Positions 5,126-11,326 of a DNA stretch of 11,326 nucleotides are shown here, piece after piece. The stretch comes from Bacteroidales bacterium (lineage in GTDB: Bacteria; Bacteroidota; Bacteroidia; Bacteroidales; UBA10428). Below the pieces are notes generated by a model. That model made no database searches. It saw only the letters and a program-made list of their open reading frames with translations, and was not told the origin of the DNA. The number at the start of each line of letters is the position of its first letter. Positions within the stretch are counted from its first letter, which is position 1. Where the stretch lies: assembly GCA_016926235.1 (NCBI GenBank), contig JAFGOZ010000533.1, forward strand, positions 1 to 11,326, written 5' to 3'. The position numbers and the translations under genes are program-made.

Positions 5126-6205
5126 TTATATATTCACTAATATCTGTTCGAGATATTGCGCTATTTTGGATGCCATAAAATGTTCTTTTGCGTATTGCTT
5201 GTTGTATTCAGATATTTCTTTAACTTTATCAGTATTATTAATTAAGCGCTCAATGCATTCCGCATAATCATTCGGCTCAAGGCTTTCAAGCATGTAACCC
5301 ATTTTATCATTTTCAAAAAAGTCTTTTAGGCCACCAACAGGTCGTGTAATGACGGGCAAGCCAAAAGCCATTGCTTCCAGCACGGTTGTAGGCATACCTT
5401 CACCATGTGTTGTCGGTAATATGTATAAATCTGCTTCGGCGTATTCATTTCTTAAATTTTCGCCATAATGGGCTCCGGTAAAAGTAACATCTCTAATACC
5501 TTCTTCTGATACATATTGTTTTGCCTCTTCAAGCGTATTGCCAGATCCGACCACACGCATTTTTAAAAACGGATGTTTATCTTTCAATAATTTAAAAGTA
5601 TCTATAGCCGTAAAAATTCCCTTAACCCTTTCAACGCGTGCCAAAAATAGAACATTTATTATTTTCCCTTTTTTCTGACTTGCTGCCTCCATACCTGCCA
5701 GCATTCGATCATCTACCTTTGTTGTGGTAATGTAAATTGGCGCTGTTACACCGAGTTGGCGTAGGTATTGCTCAAACTCTCTTGCCAAAACAAAAAAAGC
5801 ATCTGCATTTTTCCATACAGACATGAATCGATCTTTGGCTTTTAACTGGATTTGCAAATAATCATTGTTCCACCCGTGTATAAAAACGGCAACTTTGCAT
5901 TTTAACATTTTTGCAATTTTCATAAATAAAGCGTCACGCTTCATAGCACGCGGGCCAAATGATGGATTGAGCAAAACCGTAGGCAACCGATACGTAACTA
6001 TAAGAATTATAAATTTTATCAAATCGAAAAAAAACGTTAACATGCGCAGAGGCGTATGTAAAATAGGCACTTTTGTTTGGATATAATTCATAGGCACATA
6101 CTGATTGTAAACAACTTCCTTGGAGAAATACGGCCGCAGCCCCAAATAATGGTTCGCGACGCCTGCGGGCGCAGTTAAGATTGGAGTGTTGACAAGTATT
6201 TTCAT
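5126..6205 (-). CDS. Glycosyltransferase family 4 (GT-B fold)
   Basis: 359-residue retaining GT4 enzyme of normal length, probably adding one sugar of the lipid-linked repeat unit on the cytoplasmic face. The N-terminal domain has a hydrophobic stretch (about 56-71) that may dock to the membrane, and the segment FIHGWNND (108-115) seen in related transferases. The C-terminal domain starts near VLFLARVERVKGI (185-197), followed by VVGSG (218-222). The EX7E motif is at E269 and E277 (EGMPTTVLE), then FGLPVITRPVGG (281-292). No clear ribosome-binding site precedes the ATG. The preceding 59 bases separate it from the stop codon of an O-antigen polymerase remnant, so in an ancestral arrangement it probably followed a polymerase gene directly. 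Donor and acceptor are unknown. Confidence 0.92.
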   Translation of the reverse strand: MKILVNTPILTAPAGVANHYLGLRPYFSKEVVYNQYVPMNYIQTKVPILHTPLRMLTFFFDLIKFIILIVTYRLPTVLLNPSFGPRAMKRDALFMKIAKMLKCKVAVFIHGWNNDYLQIQLKAKDRFMSVWKNADAFFVLAREFEQYLRQLGVTAPIYITTTKVDDRMLAGMEAASQKKGKIINVLFLARVERVKGIFTAIDTFKLLKDKHPFLKMRVVGSGNTLEEAKQYVSEEGIRDVTFTGAHYGENLRNEYAEADLYILPTTHGEGMPTTVLEAMAFGLPVITRPVGGLKDFFENDKMGYMLESLEPNDYAECIERLINNTDKVKEISEYNKQYAKEHFMASKIAQYLEQILVNI

Positions 6206-6264
6206 GTATTAATCAATATTTTCTTTATTAACAAACAAATAATTTGCATTATATTTTGTTCTCA

Positions 6265-6467
6265 TTAATATTCGATTTTTTCATTCCACATATAATTATA
6301 AGCAATAAAAACCGGCACTATTATCGGTATTGATTCGAATGATGTTTGCGAATACGCAAAGAAATCAAAAATAAATATTCCTAAAAACCCAGCCAGTCCA
6401 AGAGCAATTATCTAATTATCAGCAGGACCGTCATTTTTACAAAATTCTTTTTATAAAAATGCGGATA
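6265..6467 (-). pseudogene. C-terminal remnant of an O-antigen polymerase/ligase-type membrane protein
   Basis: Read on the minus strand and ending at TAA 6265-6267, the frame gives GLAGFLGIFIFDFFAYSQ, SFESIPIIVPVF and IAYNYMWNEKIEY. This resembles the last two membrane segments of Wzy/O-antigen-ligase proteins. Upstream the frame is broken at a TAG (6412-6414), created where AATTATC is duplicated (6406-6412 and 6414-6420, 8-bp offset). Removing 8 bases restores the frame to KKNFVKMTVLLII and continues to 6467. Everything N-terminal is missing. It is not a piece of the intact polymerase at 8546-9940, whose C-terminus is different. Recognition is by eye. Confidence 0.65.
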
Positions 6468-6559
6468 TTACTTAAAGATTCAATCTGTTCTTTTACAAAG
6501 ATGCCGAATACAGGATTTTTGTCTGTCGGATAATTATTTATTACGTGAAGTACTTTCAT
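6437..6559 (-). pseudogene. N-terminal remnant of a GT4 glycosyltransferase
   Basis: From the ATG at 6557-6559 the frame reads MKVLHVINNYPTDKNPVF then GIFVKEQIESLSN, a typical beginning of GT4 enzymes (LHVIxxYPT...P..G.FVKEQ). After about codon 31 (near 6467) the likeness ends. The frame continues as IRIFIKRIL to a TAA at 6437-6439, overlapping the polymerase remnant in another frame. A normal enzyme would have about 350-400 residues, so more than 90% is missing. It is the head of a deleted gene joined to the tail of another. No convincing ribosome-binding site is present. Confidence 0.7.
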
Positions 6560-6602
6560 GGAAAATAACTATTTGAAGTTAATTATACTAAAATTTAAAT
6601 AA

Positions 6603-7643
6603 TTAGATTAATTCATCATACTCTTTATTAAGTATTTTTATCATATTATTAATATTGAAGTACTTGGAAACATAAGTATGCGCGGCATTAATATTTTCTA
6701 CCAATTGATTGCTACCGTACTCTCTAATTATTTGTAAAATCTTATTTGCACAATCAACACAATTCCCGCTTTTAAACAAAAAACCAAATCGACCCTTATC
6801 AACAATTTCTTTTGGCCCGCCAATGTCCGATACAAGTACGGGTACTTTGGCCGCCATTGCTTCAACAATTGTTAATCCAAAACCTTCATGAAGTGATGGC
6901 TGTATTAAAAGGTTATAATCTTTCAAGTGTTCATAGATGTATGACCGATCCCTGAGGCCTAAAAATTTCACATGTTTTTCTAGTTTATAATCTTTTGTTA
7001 GATTTTTCAGGTAATCTAAAGAATTACCTATGCCAATAAAATCAACATTAATATTTTGAATGCCTTTGTTATAAACTAGGACTTTCAAAGCTTCTAATAA
7101 AATATTTTGCCCTTTTATAGAGTGTTCTAACCGTCCTATCTGCACAATACGAAATATTTTAAAGCTATAATCATTTTTGCAAATAATATCATTGGTTCTT
7201 ACACTATTGTAAATTAAGAAAGGTTTAATATTGCTCCTTTTTTCAATGTCATTTTTTACAGCATTAGAAATAGCAAATACTTTATTGTAACGGCTTAAGT
7301 TGTTTGTGGGAACATTCATGGAATGAGCAGTAAATACAATTTTCTTTTTAAAGAATATAATTTTTGCAATTGATTCATTATGACAATGAATAACATCGGG
7401 TTGAATTTTTAGAAGTAAATAGTTTAATTTTAATATAGGTAGTGGATTCCTACACCTTTCTTTTCTTCCAATAGAAAATACTTTAACCCTACTTTCTATT
7501 TTATTAATAAGTGTTTTATCTATTACGTTGTTGATGATGACAATTGTTGTCGGATTGGTTTTTGATTGTTCATTGATAATATCAACTAACATATTCTCTG
7601 CGCCACCATTGCAGAAAGAAAATATGACGTGTATTATTTTCAT
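6603..7643 (-). CDS. Glycosyltransferase family 4 (GT-B fold)
   Basis: 346-residue retaining GT4 enzyme. The N-terminal Rossmann domain opens with MKIIHVIFSFCNGGAENM, a nucleotide-sugar transferase start with the GGAE signature (13-16). It includes PDVIHCHNE (82-90), TAHSMN (105-110) and FAISNAVKNDI (123-133). The C-terminal domain has IVQIGRLEHSIKGQNIL (166-182) and the EX7E pair E253/E261 in HEGFGLTIVEAMA, then VPVLVSDIGGPKEIV (267-281). It probably adds one sugar of the repeat unit at the inner membrane. It is noticeably more AT-rich than wecB and the toroid gene. It lies 65 bases after the GT2 gene and 43 bases before the GT4 remnant. The ribosome-binding site is weak. Donor and linkage cannot be predicted. 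Confidence 0.93.
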   Translation of the reverse strand: MKIIHVIFSFCNGGAENMLVDIINEQSKTNPTTIVIINNVIDKTLINKIESRVKVFSIGRKERCRNPLPILKLNYLLLKIQPDVIHCHNESIAKIIFFKKKIVFTAHSMNVPTNNLSRYNKVFAISNAVKNDIEKRSNIKPFLIYNSVRTNDIICKNDYSFKIFRIVQIGRLEHSIKGQNILLEALKVLVYNKGIQNINVDFIGIGNSLDYLKNLTKDYKLEKHVKFLGLRDRSYIYEHLKDYNLLIQPSLHEGFGLTIVEAMAAKVPVLVSDIGGPKEIVDKGRFGFLFKSGNCVDCANKILQIIREYGSNQLVENINAAHTYVSKYFNINNMIKILNKEYDELI

Positions 7644-7708
7644 AAACTTTACTTTTTCGAAATGACCGGCTATGGCTTATCAGTATTATCTAAGACTATA
7701 GATTAATT

Positions 7709-8539
7709 CTATCTAAAGCGAATTGGACGTTGGGAATATTTTTTGTTTAATAAACCCCACCGAATTAAAAATTGCTTCACGTGACCTTTAATAAAATAAA
7801 GTATTTTTATTGTTTTTATCTTTAAATGCAAAGAAGCACCTTCTCTTTTTAAGATACAATCTAACTCTCGAATTTGAAGCATAATATTTTTTAATGACGA
7901 CTTTTGATCGCCATGTATCCTATAATAAGCCCAGTTTTTATTAATCATTAAGGGATTGGAAAGCCGTGATATACGCAACCACAAATCGTAGTCCATTATC
8001 ATATAAAGCTCATGATTCCAGCCACCTACAATCTCTAAAGCTGATTTTCGAAAAAATGTAGCTGGCTGCTTGACAATATCAGGGTTCTTGATGAGGTTTT
8101 CATAAGTTACATTCGGGCTTTTTATTTTTATACTTTCTTTAGTGCCGCTATATAAGCAAGTGATGTTACCGATAACCCACTGAACATCCTTGTTTTCAAA
8201 ATTGGTGGCTACTTCAGAAAAGATGTTATCTTCATAATAATCATCAGAATTGATCCATCCTATAATGTCACCTTCTGCCATCGACAGACCTTTATTCAAG
8301 GCGTCCGCCTGACCATCATCCTTTTCGGAAATCCATTTGAGATGCGGGTATGTCTTCAAGATTGTAAGAGTGTTATCCGTAGAACCTCCATCAATGATAA
8401 TATGCTCAAAACTCGGGTAGTGCTGGTTTAAAACAGAAAGGATGTTTTGTTCGATGTAATCACTTTGATTATATGAGGGGGTTAAGATACTGATTTTTGG
8501 ATAATAATTTACGATATCGTTATTGCATTTATTTATCAT
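7709..8539 (-). CDS. Glycosyltransferase family 2 (GT-A fold)
   Basis: 276-residue inverting GT2 enzyme, probably adding a sugar to the lipid-linked repeat unit. The nucleotide-binding half shows ISILTPSYNQ (16-25), IIIDGGSTDNT (47-57) with D50, and DDGQADALNKGL (74-85). The metal-binding DxD equivalent is NSDD (97-100). In the acceptor half, QPATFFRK (158-165), GGWNHELYMIMDYDLWLRI (172-190, with the putative base D182 or D184) and YYRIHGDQKS (205-214) match the subfamily with the MDYDLW signature. No membrane segment is present and the C-terminus is basic. The start is 6 bases after the polymerase stop, and an AGGT ribosome-binding site overlaps that stop codon, indicating translational coupling within one transcript. 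Confidence 0.94.
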   Translation of the reverse strand: MINKCNNDIVNYYPKISILTPSYNQSDYIEQNILSVLNQHYPSFEHIIIDGGSTDNTLTILKTYPHLKWISEKDDGQADALNKGLSMAEGDIIGWINSDDYYEDNIFSEVATNFENKDVQWVIGNITCLYSGTKESIKIKSPNVTYENLIKNPDIVKQPATFFRKSALEIVGGWNHELYMIMDYDLWLRISRLSNPLMINKNWAYYRIHGDQKSSLKNIMLQIRELDCILKREGASLHLKIKTIKILYFIKGHVKQFLIRWGLLNKKYSQRPIRFR

Positions 8540-8545
8540 TTTTAT

Positions 8546-9940
8546 TTACCTGTTCTCTGGCACTTCGACTGGATAGTATATAGCAAGCAAGCCAATGATT
8601 ATAGTCATGGCAATTAAGCCATTGCCGTTAATAGTGCCACCCGCCCCAATTGTATTAACAACAACTGCAGTCATTATAAGTATAGTCGTAAAAGGCAAAA
8701 TACGAACAATATGTTTATAATTACTTGCAGAAGGCAGACCAATTCTCCATATTATCAAGTATAGTAAACGTATAAATAATAGAATTGCTGGAATACCTCC
8801 CACTAAACCAATCTGTAAAAGCGGATGTATATCTGTAGGTGGGACAAGGCGATAAGAGTATTTATGATGATAACGTGGGCTACCGTAACCCAGAAAAGGA
8901 CTATCTTTAATAGCTTCAAGAGAAGCAACATTATCTAAACCGCGCGCAGGATTATCTTCTGAAAATATTTTAGCATCAAACCCTGTCTGTAGCGCATACA
9001 GCCTTTCTTGCCATGTATTCAGAAAAGTAGGATTAACGGCGCTGTATACACTTGCCACAATAACCAAAATTGCAAACAACGTCATTACTCTGAACTTTCC
9101 TGTAAAATTAATGATGTGATAATAAGAAGCCAAAAACAGTGCTATTAGAAACCCGCATAATAAAGCAAAAAGTAATGATCGTGTAATGGTGATTATAATC
9201 GCTACTGAACATATAATTGAAAGGGACGCCGCTGTCTTCCGGTTTAAGGTTTCATTAATGTATTTTGAAAAGTAATAAACACTCAAGAAGAGTATTAACA
9301 TAACGCCCTGCGGCAATGCTCTGATAAATGCTTCATATCCAAGCCTTAACATGCGTGACTCATATACAAACATATATTCCTCTGACGGATTACCCCAATA
9401 TGCCATGGGCATTATGGCGCGATAATCTGTTAATTGAATAACAATGTGCACTACGGCAGTGATAATAGTAATTAATGCAACTGAATATAATATTTTGTCT
9501 TTATAATTCCGTTGTTGCCATAGAATCCAGATGATGAGCCATGGAACAACACCATTTAAAAAGAATCTAATACCAAACCGAAAGTGTTCCGTACCTATTG
9601 AAGAAACTGCCCCATAAAATACGGTAAAGGTTTGCCAGAGGATATAAGGGATAATGGCAGAAAGAAGTACACTTTTTACAAATACATCATCTTCAGTTTC
9701 GATTGAATCTACTGCTCTGCTATACTTCCATCTGTTTTTCAGTACCTTATCAAGCAACAACCGTACACAGATGATGATTATAATAGCTTCTGCCGATTCT
9801 ATTGCACCGACAGATAAAGGAAAGATCATATAGTGGGATAAATGAAACAGTGTTGATGTAACAATAATGAGTATTGGTATACCCCATAAAGGTCGAATGA
9901 ACACTATGAGACAAACAATAAAAAATAAGGTTATCTTCAT
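8546..9940 (-). CDS. O-antigen ligase/polymerase (Wzy/WaaL-type) membrane protein
   Basis: 464-residue polytopic inner-membrane protein with about 10-12 hydrophobic segments, starting at residues 3-15, 21-32, 51-64, 91-110, 131-141 and 150-169. A Wzy/WaaL-type core follows. It includes ITRSLLFALLCGFLIALFL (252-270), a long periplasmic loop (about 300-370) with ARGLDNVASLEAIKDSPFLG (332-351), and DIHPLLQIGLVGGIPAILLF (370-389), the form of the family's H-x-x-x-L-x-x-x-G-x-x-G block. It either polymerises repeat units on the periplasmic face or ligates the chain to its acceptor; sequence alone does not decide. It is coupled to the GT2 gene (5-base gap). The 133-base upstream gap has only a weak promoter-like pair (10037-10065). 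The ribosome-binding site before the ATG is poor. Confidence 0.9.
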   Translation of the reverse strand: MKITLFFIVCLIVFIRPLWGIPILIIVTSTLFHLSHYMIFPLSVGAIESAEAIIIIICVRLLLDKVLKNRWKYSRAVDSIETEDDVFVKSVLLSAIIPYILWQTFTVFYGAVSSIGTEHFRFGIRFFLNGVVPWLIIWILWQQRNYKDKILYSVALITIITAVVHIVIQLTDYRAIMPMAYWGNPSEEYMFVYESRMLRLGYEAFIRALPQGVMLILFLSVYYFSKYINETLNRKTAASLSIICSVAIIITITRSLLFALLCGFLIALFLASYYHIINFTGKFRVMTLFAILVIVASVYSAVNPTFLNTWQERLYALQTGFDAKIFSEDNPARGLDNVASLEAIKDSPFLGYGSPRYHHKYSYRLVPPTDIHPLLQIGLVGGIPAILLFIRLLYLIIWRIGLPSASNYKHIVRILPFTTILIMTAVVVNTIGAGGTINGNGLIAMTIIIGLLAIYYPVEVPENR

Positions 9941-10073
9941 ATTCTTATCAATACTCGATGTTCAATTAAAACAAAGGAGACAATACTACTGCAAAGGCAA
10001 ACAACACCATTGGTTATATATAATTAATGGTCTGTAAATATTTAGCAGATAGATTTAATTGCCAAAATAATAT

Positions 10074-10685
10074 TTAAAGAGCTTGATTGATCTCGCGAAT
10101 AAATTTAGCTGGATTACCTGCCCAGATTTGATCTGCTGGAATGTTTTTTGTTACAACACTACCTGCCCCAATAATACTACGATCGTCAATCCTTACACCT
10201 TTCAAAATTATGGCATTAGCCCCGATGAAAACGTCATCACCAATATATATTGGTGATGATACAATTTTAGATATATCGTGCACTCTTCTAGCCTGACACG
10301 AGAGCGGATGAAAATCAGTATCGCAAATCCAACAATTGCCACCAACATTTACATTATTCCCAATATAAATGCTTTTTTTGCAATAGATTGACACGCCTGA
10401 AAACCCTGAATTACTGCCTATATATAGCTCAGCATCATCTCCTACATATATGGTACAGCGTTTAGATAGACCAAAGAAATTTATTTTAGGATCACTCGTG
10501 AAAATTAACGATTCGCCTAACAAGACCTTCGACCCGCTAGAGAATCTAAAAAAAGGTAATCCGTTAAATATTATTTTTAAAGGAAAAATTATACGTGGGT
10601 GCCGAAATTTTAAGTATAGCCTAATTAGCTCACTTCTAAATTTTTGTTTTTTATTCGATAAGATATTTTTTACCTTTAACAGCAT
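10074..10685 (-). CDS. Hexapeptide-repeat acetyltransferase (WbbJ/maltose-acetyltransferase-like)
   Basis: 203-residue left-handed beta-helix acetyltransferase with a longer N-terminal part (about 75 residues, basic, with hydrophobic pieces near 31-48). The helix domain begins at TIYVGDDAELYIGSNS (78-93) and continues with SIYIGNNVNVGGNCWI (105-120). DTDFHPL (122-128) carries the likely catalytic H126, then come PIYIGDDVFIGANAIIL (145-161), IIGAGSVV (171-178) and the ending AGNPAKFI. It is expected to acetylate a sugar hydroxyl or amino group using acetyl-CoA. Its ATG follows the methyltransferase stop directly (TAA ATG), with AAGG about 9 bases upstream inside that gene, so the two were translated as a pair. 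It is one of three beta-helix acetyltransferases in the window. Confidence 0.9.
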   Translation of the reverse strand: MLLKVKNILSNKKQKFRSELIRLYLKFRHPRIIFPLKIIFNGLPFFRFSSGSKVLLGESLIFTSDPKINFFGLSKRCTIYVGDDAELYIGSNSGFSGVSIYCKKSIYIGNNVNVGGNCWICDTDFHPLSCQARRVHDISKIVSSPIYIGDDVFIGANAIILKGVRIDDRSIIGAGSVVTKNIPADQIWAGNPAKFIREINQAL

Positions 10686-11243
10686 TTATTGCCGCCTTGC
10701 AACAACTAGCATATGATCAAAAGCCAAATCATACAAGTATCGCCTTTTTTTGATTTTTTTATCTATCATATATTTTATGATATTTTTTAAAAAATATATA
10801 CTGTTTATCAAAATGCTACCATGATGCGATATTTTCAGTATTCTTATCGGAATGAATCCGTTTTTCTTTAGAATATAGCTTATGCTTAGGGGATTATAAA
10901 AGGAGATATGCTCGTACGAACCAAAGTAGGCCCATTTAGAACTACATATTTTTGAATTTAAGCTATTTATATTGCCTGTTTCTATTATTAAGTAGCCTTT
11001 TGGTTTTAGTAGATTATATAGTGTTTTAATTAAATCGTTTGAATCAGGAATATGCTCTATAACATCCATTAAAATAATAATATCAAATTTATAATCAGAT
11101 GGCTTAATTTGGTTAATGTATTGCGCAACAATATTTATTCCATTAGAATGCGCTATTTGCGCAGCGTATTTTGATGGCTCAACGCCATAACATTTCCATT
11201 TGTCTTTCTTAAGATAACTTAATAAGAATCCATAACCACAGCT
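10686..11243 (-). pseudogene. SAM-dependent methyltransferase (class I), 5' end removed by IS
   Basis: The open frame runs from the IS boundary to TAA 10686-10688, leaving 185 codons. It begins at SCGYGFLLSYL, the second half of SAM-binding motif I (normally V/L-D-x-G-C-G-x-G). It continues with CYGVEPSKYA (acidic residue of motif II), FDIIILMDVIEHIPD (motif IV of the Methyltransf_11/23 type), LKPKGYLIIETGN and a C-terminal part with a YEHISFYNP block, as seen in polysaccharide-locus methyltransferases. Upstream of 11243 the frame enters the IS and meets a stop at 11259-11261. An internal ATG at 11067-11069 would give 127 residues without the SAM-binding loop, so activity is unlikely. The missing 5' part is not elsewhere in the window. 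Confidence 0.85.
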
Positions 11244-11262
11244 TGAACCTACCCCAGTTTAA

Positions 11263-11318
11263 CGGACACTTCAAAAAGTATACAGATGGGTATACAATGA
11301 AGAAGAAAGGAGTGTCCG
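11263..11318 (+). promoter_or_regulatory. Inverted repeat that can sequester the transposase ribosome-binding site
   Basis: CGGACACTTC (11263-11272) can pair with GGAGTGTCCG (11309-11318): 8 Watson-Crick pairs, one G-U and one C-G. The 3' arm contains the GGAG of the ribosome-binding site and ends at the base before the ATG. A second hairpin, GTATAC (11278-11283) with GTATAC (11290-11295), is nested in the loop. The 5' arm lies upstream of the predicted native transcript start, so only transcripts entering from outside would form the outer stem. The left copy has the same arms at 58-67 and 12-21. Confidence 0.55.
11270..11298 (+). promoter_or_regulatory. Candidate transposase promoter in the IS end
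   Basis: TTCAAA (11270-11275, 4 of 6 matches) and TACAAT (11293-11298, 5 of 6) are 17 bases apart. Transcription would start near 11305, giving a short leader of about 14 bases that contains AAAGGAG. The mirrored promoter in the left copy is at 32-60 on the minus strand. No experimental support. Confidence 0.45.
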
Positions 11319-11326
11319 ATGAGAAA
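11319..11326 (+). CDS. Transposase OrfA, first codons only (right IS copy)
   Basis: ATG at 11319-11321 follows AAAGGAG (11306-11312) with a 6-base spacing and begins M-R before the window ends; the left copy adds K. This start fits the predicted promoter. The alternative ATG at 11297 overlaps the -10 element and would lie upstream of the native transcript. Confidence 0.35.

Larger units (their letters stand above)
11244..11326 (+). mobile_element. IS3-family-like insertion sequence, transposase-proximal end (right copy, partial)
   Basis: Exact inverted copy of 4-86. The tip TGAACCTACCCC starts at 11244, where it interrupts the methyltransferase reading frame at its SAM-binding motif. The element extends beyond the window, with its transposase reading rightward, away from the polysaccharide genes. 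Target-site duplications cannot be checked because the far end is not included. The family call rests on the tip sequence and the M-R-K start with a strong ribosome-binding site, so it is provisional. Confidence 0.78.

Noticed and set aside
10037..10065. Minus-strand promoter-like pair TTGGCA / AATATT, 17-base spacing, upstream of the polymerase gene
   Set aside because: The -10 matches only 4 of 6 bases in very AT-rich DNA, and the gene is probably in a longer operon. Too weak to list as a feature.
11297..11326. Transposase start at ATG 11297 (MKKKGVSDEK)
   Set aside because: It overlaps the candidate -10 element and lacks a good ribosome-binding site, whereas ATG 11319 has AAAGGAG at ideal spacing and gives the familiar M-R-K start.
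1..11326. Claim that the whole window is a composite transposon
   Set aside because: Only one end of each IS is visible and no target duplication can be checked. An assembly break at a multicopy IS explains the same picture.

Overview
The window carries part of a surface-polysaccharide (O-antigen, capsule or exopolysaccharide) biosynthesis locus from an AT-rich bacterium. All recognisable host genes lie on the minus strand, so transcription runs from the right edge to the left. The O-antigen ligase/polymerase-type protein, the WecB/WecG-type pair and the REP-like palindromes (GTCATTCCCGCGAAGG and relatives) suggest a Gram-negative or similar uncultured lineage. The sequence alone does not fix a phylum.

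Layout in transcription order (right to left). The right edge (11244-11326) is the transposase-proximal end of an IS3-family-like insertion sequence. Its tip cuts a SAM-dependent methyltransferase, leaving a headless gene (10686-11243). Then follow a hexapeptide acetyltransferase (10074-10685), a polytopic O-antigen ligase/polymerase (8546-9940), a GT2 glycosyltransferase (7709-8539) and a GT4 glycosyltransferase (6603-7643). The apparent gap 6206-6602 holds two gene remnants joined together: the first ~31 codons of another GT4 enzyme and the C-terminus of another O-antigen polymerase, the latter frameshifted by an 8-bp tandem duplication. After that come a GT4 glycosyltransferase (5126-6205), a second hexapeptide acyltransferase (4601-5017), a serine-acetyltransferase-like protein (3919-4347), an uncharacterised alpha/alpha-toroid protein (2662-3915), a WecG/TagA/CpsF (GT26) transferase (1905-2675), WecB UDP-GlcNAc 2-epimerase (730-1833) and a small VanZ-like membrane protein (357-704). 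The left edge (1-86) is the same IS end in opposite orientation. The two copies are identical over 83 bp, and both transposases point out of the window.

How the genes fit together: WecB makes UDP-ManNAc, which the GT26 enzyme next door is expected to add to a lipid-linked sugar. The GT4 and GT2 enzymes extend the repeat unit, the three left-handed beta-helix proteins probably O- or N-acetylate it, and the polytopic protein polymerises or ligates it. No flippase, initiating phosphoglycosyltransferase, chain-length regulator or sugar-nucleotide dehydrogenase is present, so the locus continues beyond the IS copies.

The two halves differ. The left 3.6 kb is richer in GC by eye and full of dispersed palindromes and short degenerate repeats. 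These reach into the 3' ends of vanZ, wecB and the GT26 gene, and one pair of palindromes is translated inside the toroid protein. The right ~7.3 kb lacks such repeats, is more AT-rich, and contains all the gene remnants, as expected of a recombining serotype-type cassette. The IS end also has a 10-bp inverted repeat around its own promoter that could hide the transposase ribosome-binding site in read-through transcripts.
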